From Sphingobacteriaceae bacterium (GTDB taxonomy: Bacteria; Bacteroidota; Bacteroidia; Sphingobacteriales; Sphingobacteriaceae), in the NCBI GenBank assembly GCA_025450155.1, contig JANWIB010000006.1, positions 1-8,526 on the forward strand: 8,526 nucleotides of DNA, written 5' to 3'. The position numbers were made by a program, and so were the translations under genes. Shown piece after piece: positions 7,462 to 8,526 of this stretch; within the stretch, counting starts at the first letter, position 1, and every line of letters starts with the position of its first letter. The notes beneath the pieces were generated by a model. The model saw only the letters and a list, made by a program, of their open reading frames with translations. It did no database searches and was not told the origin of the DNA.

Positions 7462-7515
7462 ATGTACGCATTCACACATCACATACATTTCCATCATCGC
7501 CTTGCGAGGCGATAA
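7462..7515 (+). CDS. hisL: Histidine-rich his operon leader peptide
   Basis: A 17-codon ORF from ATG to TAA encoding MYAFTHHIHFHHRLARR. Five of the seven residues 6-12 are His (6, 7, 9, 11, 12), using both CAT and CAC. It lies between the predicted his promoter and hisG, 68 bases ahead of the hisG start. In enterobacteria the hisL peptide has a run of seven His codons, and ribosome stalling there when charged His-tRNA is scarce lets RNA polymerase read on into the operon; the same sensing role is inferred here. The gene symbol is by role, not by sequence homology. The C-terminal RLARR and stop are encoded by the hairpin at 7496-7513, so a ribosome stalled on the last His codons would open that hairpin. 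No clear Shine-Dalgarno is present, as usual in this phylum; the upstream bases AATAAATAGT are AT-rich and unstructured. Confidence 0.8.
   Translation: MYAFTHHIHFHHRLARR
7496..7513 (+). promoter_or_regulatory. Perfect 7-bp hairpin overlapping the end of the His leader peptide
   Basis: ATCGCCT and AGGCGAT are exact reverse complements around a TGCG loop. The stem begins within the last His codon (7495-7497) and ends at the first base of the stop codon. It is the most stable local structure in the leader. Its 3' side is followed by AAGAAAATTG, not a T-run, so it is not an intrinsic terminator. A pause hairpin or a switch element melted by a translating ribosome is more likely. Confidence 0.6.
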
Positions 7516-7583
7516 GAAAATTGTATGTTTCTACGTGAAACAGGTATACTAAAACATTTGATGGTCCGATTAAATTTTAAAAC

Positions 7584-8435
7584 TTGAAAACACTCAAAAT
7601 AGCTATCCAGAAATCGGGTAGATTAAATGAAAAATCTGTAGCGCTTCTTAAAAATTGTGGGTTAAGCTTCGAAAATTACAAAAGCTCGTTAATCTCCTCC
7701 GTTTCTAATTTTCCGCTCGAAATTCTTTTTTTACGAGATGACGATATACCAGAGTATGTGCAAGACGGTATTGCCGATCTGGGCATTGTAGGGGAAAATG
7801 TCATTCACGAAACCGACGTTAAAGTCATCTATTTGCAGCGTCTGGGATTTGGAAAATGCACTTTGAAAATTGCAATTCCCAGGCATTCAGATGTTCAATC
7901 ACTACACGATCTGAATGGAAAATCCATTGCCACGTCTTATCCGGTTATCCTAAAAAAATTTTTAGAAAAAAATAAGGTCAGCGCCGATATCCGCACCATT
8001 TCTGGTTCTGTTGAAATTTCTCCAGGCCTGGGTTTAAGTGATGCCATTTGCGATCTGGTTTCAACCGGAGGCACTTTAAAAAGTAACGGGCTAAAACCCT
8101 TCGCTGATGTGTTGGAATCTGAAGCGGTATTGATTGGCCGTAAAAGCGAAGAAAAAAACCCGTTGATCGTTGAGCTGATTCAACGTATTCAGTCAGTACT
8201 CCGAGCCAAAGAAACCAAATACGTCGTACTGAATATCGAACAAAAAAATCTTGAAAGTATTCAGTCTTTACTCCCTGGCATTAAAAGTCCAACCGTAGTT
8301 CCTTTGGCAGAGTCGGGCTGGGTTGCTGTACACACGGTTATCCCCGAACGGGATTTTTGGGAAAAGATTAGTGAATTAAAAACCGCAGGGGCACAGGGAA
8401 TAGTGGTTATGCCAATTGAAAAAATTATACTCTAA
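7584..8435 (+). CDS. hisG: ATP phosphoribosyltransferase, long form (HisG)
   Basis: A 283-residue HisG, the first enzyme of histidine synthesis, which joins ATP and PRPP to make phosphoribosyl-ATP in the cytoplasm. Features: KIAIQKSGRL at the N-terminus (5-14), RDDDIPEYV (51-59), GIADLGIVGEN (62-72), and the family signature EISPGLGLSDAICDLVSTGGTL (E144 to L165), whose STGGT loop binds the PRPP phosphate. Residues about 210-283 form the extra C-terminal domain of long-form HisG, which in known enzymes binds histidine for feedback inhibition and makes HisZ unnecessary. The start is TTG at 7584: an in-frame TAA at 7578-7580 rules out anything upstream, and the sequence from TTG gives the canonical N-terminus. 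A weak start codon behind a structured leader suggests translation-level tuning. hisD follows 38 bases downstream. Confidence 0.97.
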   Translation: MKTLKIAIQKSGRLNEKSVALLKNCGLSFENYKSSLISSVSNFPLEILFLRDDDIPEYVQDGIADLGIVGENVIHETDVKVIYLQRLGFGKCTLKIAIPRHSDVQSLHDLNGKSIATSYPVILKKFLEKNKVSADIRTISGSVEISPGLGLSDAICDLVSTGGTLKSNGLKPFADVLESEAVLIGRKSEEKNPLIVELIQRIQSVLRAKETKYVVLNIEQKNLESIQSLLPGIKSPTVVPLAESGWVAVHTVIPERDFWEKISELKTAGAQGIVVMPIEKIIL

Positions 8436-8436
8436 A

Positions 8437-8465
8437 CTAGCCCCCTAAATCCCTGGGAGGGAACT
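8437..8465. repeat. C/G-rich spacer resembling a dispersed Bacteroidetes intergenic repeat
   Basis: The hisG-hisD spacer contains CTAGCCCCCTAAATCCC followed by TGGGAGGGAACTT, a sharp C-rich then G-rich block in an otherwise AT-rich region. It closely resembles the AGCCCCCTAAATCCCC...GGGGGACTT palindromic unit that I recall as dispersed between genes in many Bacteroidetes genomes. Only one copy is visible in this window, so repeat status is from memory. The arms could form a C-G hairpin in the mRNA, possibly affecting stability or processing between hisG and hisD. Confidence 0.45.
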
Positions 8466-8473
8466 TAAATAAC

Positions 8474-8526
8474 ATGCTAAAAACTTATTCATATAAGGAT
8501 TTATCCAAAAAAGATATCCAGGAGTT
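8474..8526 (+). CDS. hisD: Histidinol dehydrogenase, N-terminal fragment (cut by window end)
   Basis: From ATG at 8474 an open frame runs to the window edge, beginning MLKTYSYKDLSKKDIQEL (last codon incomplete at the edge). The Y-x-x-L-S-K-x-x-I-Q-E-L pattern is like the N-termini of Bacteroidetes HisD proteins. Its position 38 bases after hisG matches the common hisG-hisD order. HisD oxidises histidinol to histidine in two NAD-dependent steps, the last in the pathway. Only 17 full codons are present and no catalytic residue is visible, so the call rests on the short N-terminus and gene order. Confidence 0.75.
   Translation, partial: MLKTYSYKDLSKKDIQE

Larger units (their letters stand above)
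7441..7583 (+). ncRNA. his operon leader RNA (putative histidine-responsive attenuator)
   Basis: The untranslated leader between the predicted transcription start and hisG carries a His-rich mini-ORF (7462-7515) and several competing pairings. Hairpin 1: ATCGCCT (7496-7502) with AGGCGAT (7507-7513), loop TGCG, a perfect 7 bp. Hairpin 2: TGTTTC (7526-7531) with GAAACA (7537-7542). Hairpin 3: ATTTGAT (7556-7562) with ATTAAAT (7569-7575), including one G-U pair and followed by TTT. Long-range: ATTTAATCGG (7441-7450) with CCGATTAAAT (7566-7575), a perfect 10 bp that excludes hairpin 3. ATGTTT (7525-7530) can also pair with AAACAT (7552-7557), which excludes hairpin 2 and overlaps hairpin 3. The arrangement fits ribosome-stalling control of hisG. 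No strong U-tract follows any hairpin, so whether termination or start-site access is controlled is undecided. Confidence 0.65.

Overview
The window looks like chromosomal DNA from a member of the Bacteroidetes, most likely a Sphingobacteriaceae-type organism (Pedobacter-like). The basis is the low GC content, a BatA-type von Willebrand protein, a DUF4199 protein, a lipoprotein signal ending in FQSC, promoter-like sequences of the Bacteroidetes TAnnTTTG type instead of TATAAT, and the lack of clear Shine-Dalgarno sequences. Species cannot be fixed from sequence reading alone.

Left and centre (1-7275) are all on the minus strand. Read in transcription order they are: a YcbB-type L,D-transpeptidase lipoprotein (7275-5791) closed by a strong terminator that overlaps its own stop codon; then a tightly packed four-gene run made of a BatA/VWA membrane protein (5729-3687), a dihydroorotase homologue that has lost its metal ligands (3683-2418), an acidic helical protein of unknown function (2411-1740) and a four-helix DUF4199 membrane protein (1733-1143). 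Gaps inside this run are only 3-6 bases, so it is very probably one operon, and a terminator-like hairpin follows it at 1089-1119. After a 138-base gap come a GtrB/DPM1-type membrane glycosyltransferase (1004-54) and, 4 bases on, the possible start of another membrane protein that runs off the window. The minus-strand genes concern the cell envelope, apart from the pyrimidine-type dihydroorotase homologue and the unknown acidic protein.

Right side (7276-8526) is on the plus strand and is the start of a histidine biosynthesis operon: hisG in its long form (7584-8435, forced TTG start), a short C/G-rich repeat-like spacer, and the first 17 codons of hisD (8474 onward, cut by the window edge).

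The most interesting part is the 308-base divergent region between the transpeptidase and hisG. It contains a Bacteroidetes-type promoter, then a 17-codon ORF encoding MYAFTHHIHFHHRLARR, with five His codons within seven, then several competing RNA pairings. One is a perfect 7-bp hairpin overlapping the last His codon and the stop. Another is a perfect 10-base complement between the expected 5' end of the transcript and the bases just ahead of the hisG start. This has the layout of a histidine-sensing leader-peptide attenuator. The downstream hairpins lack a convincing U-tract, so control may act on translation or RNA refolding instead of a classical terminator.
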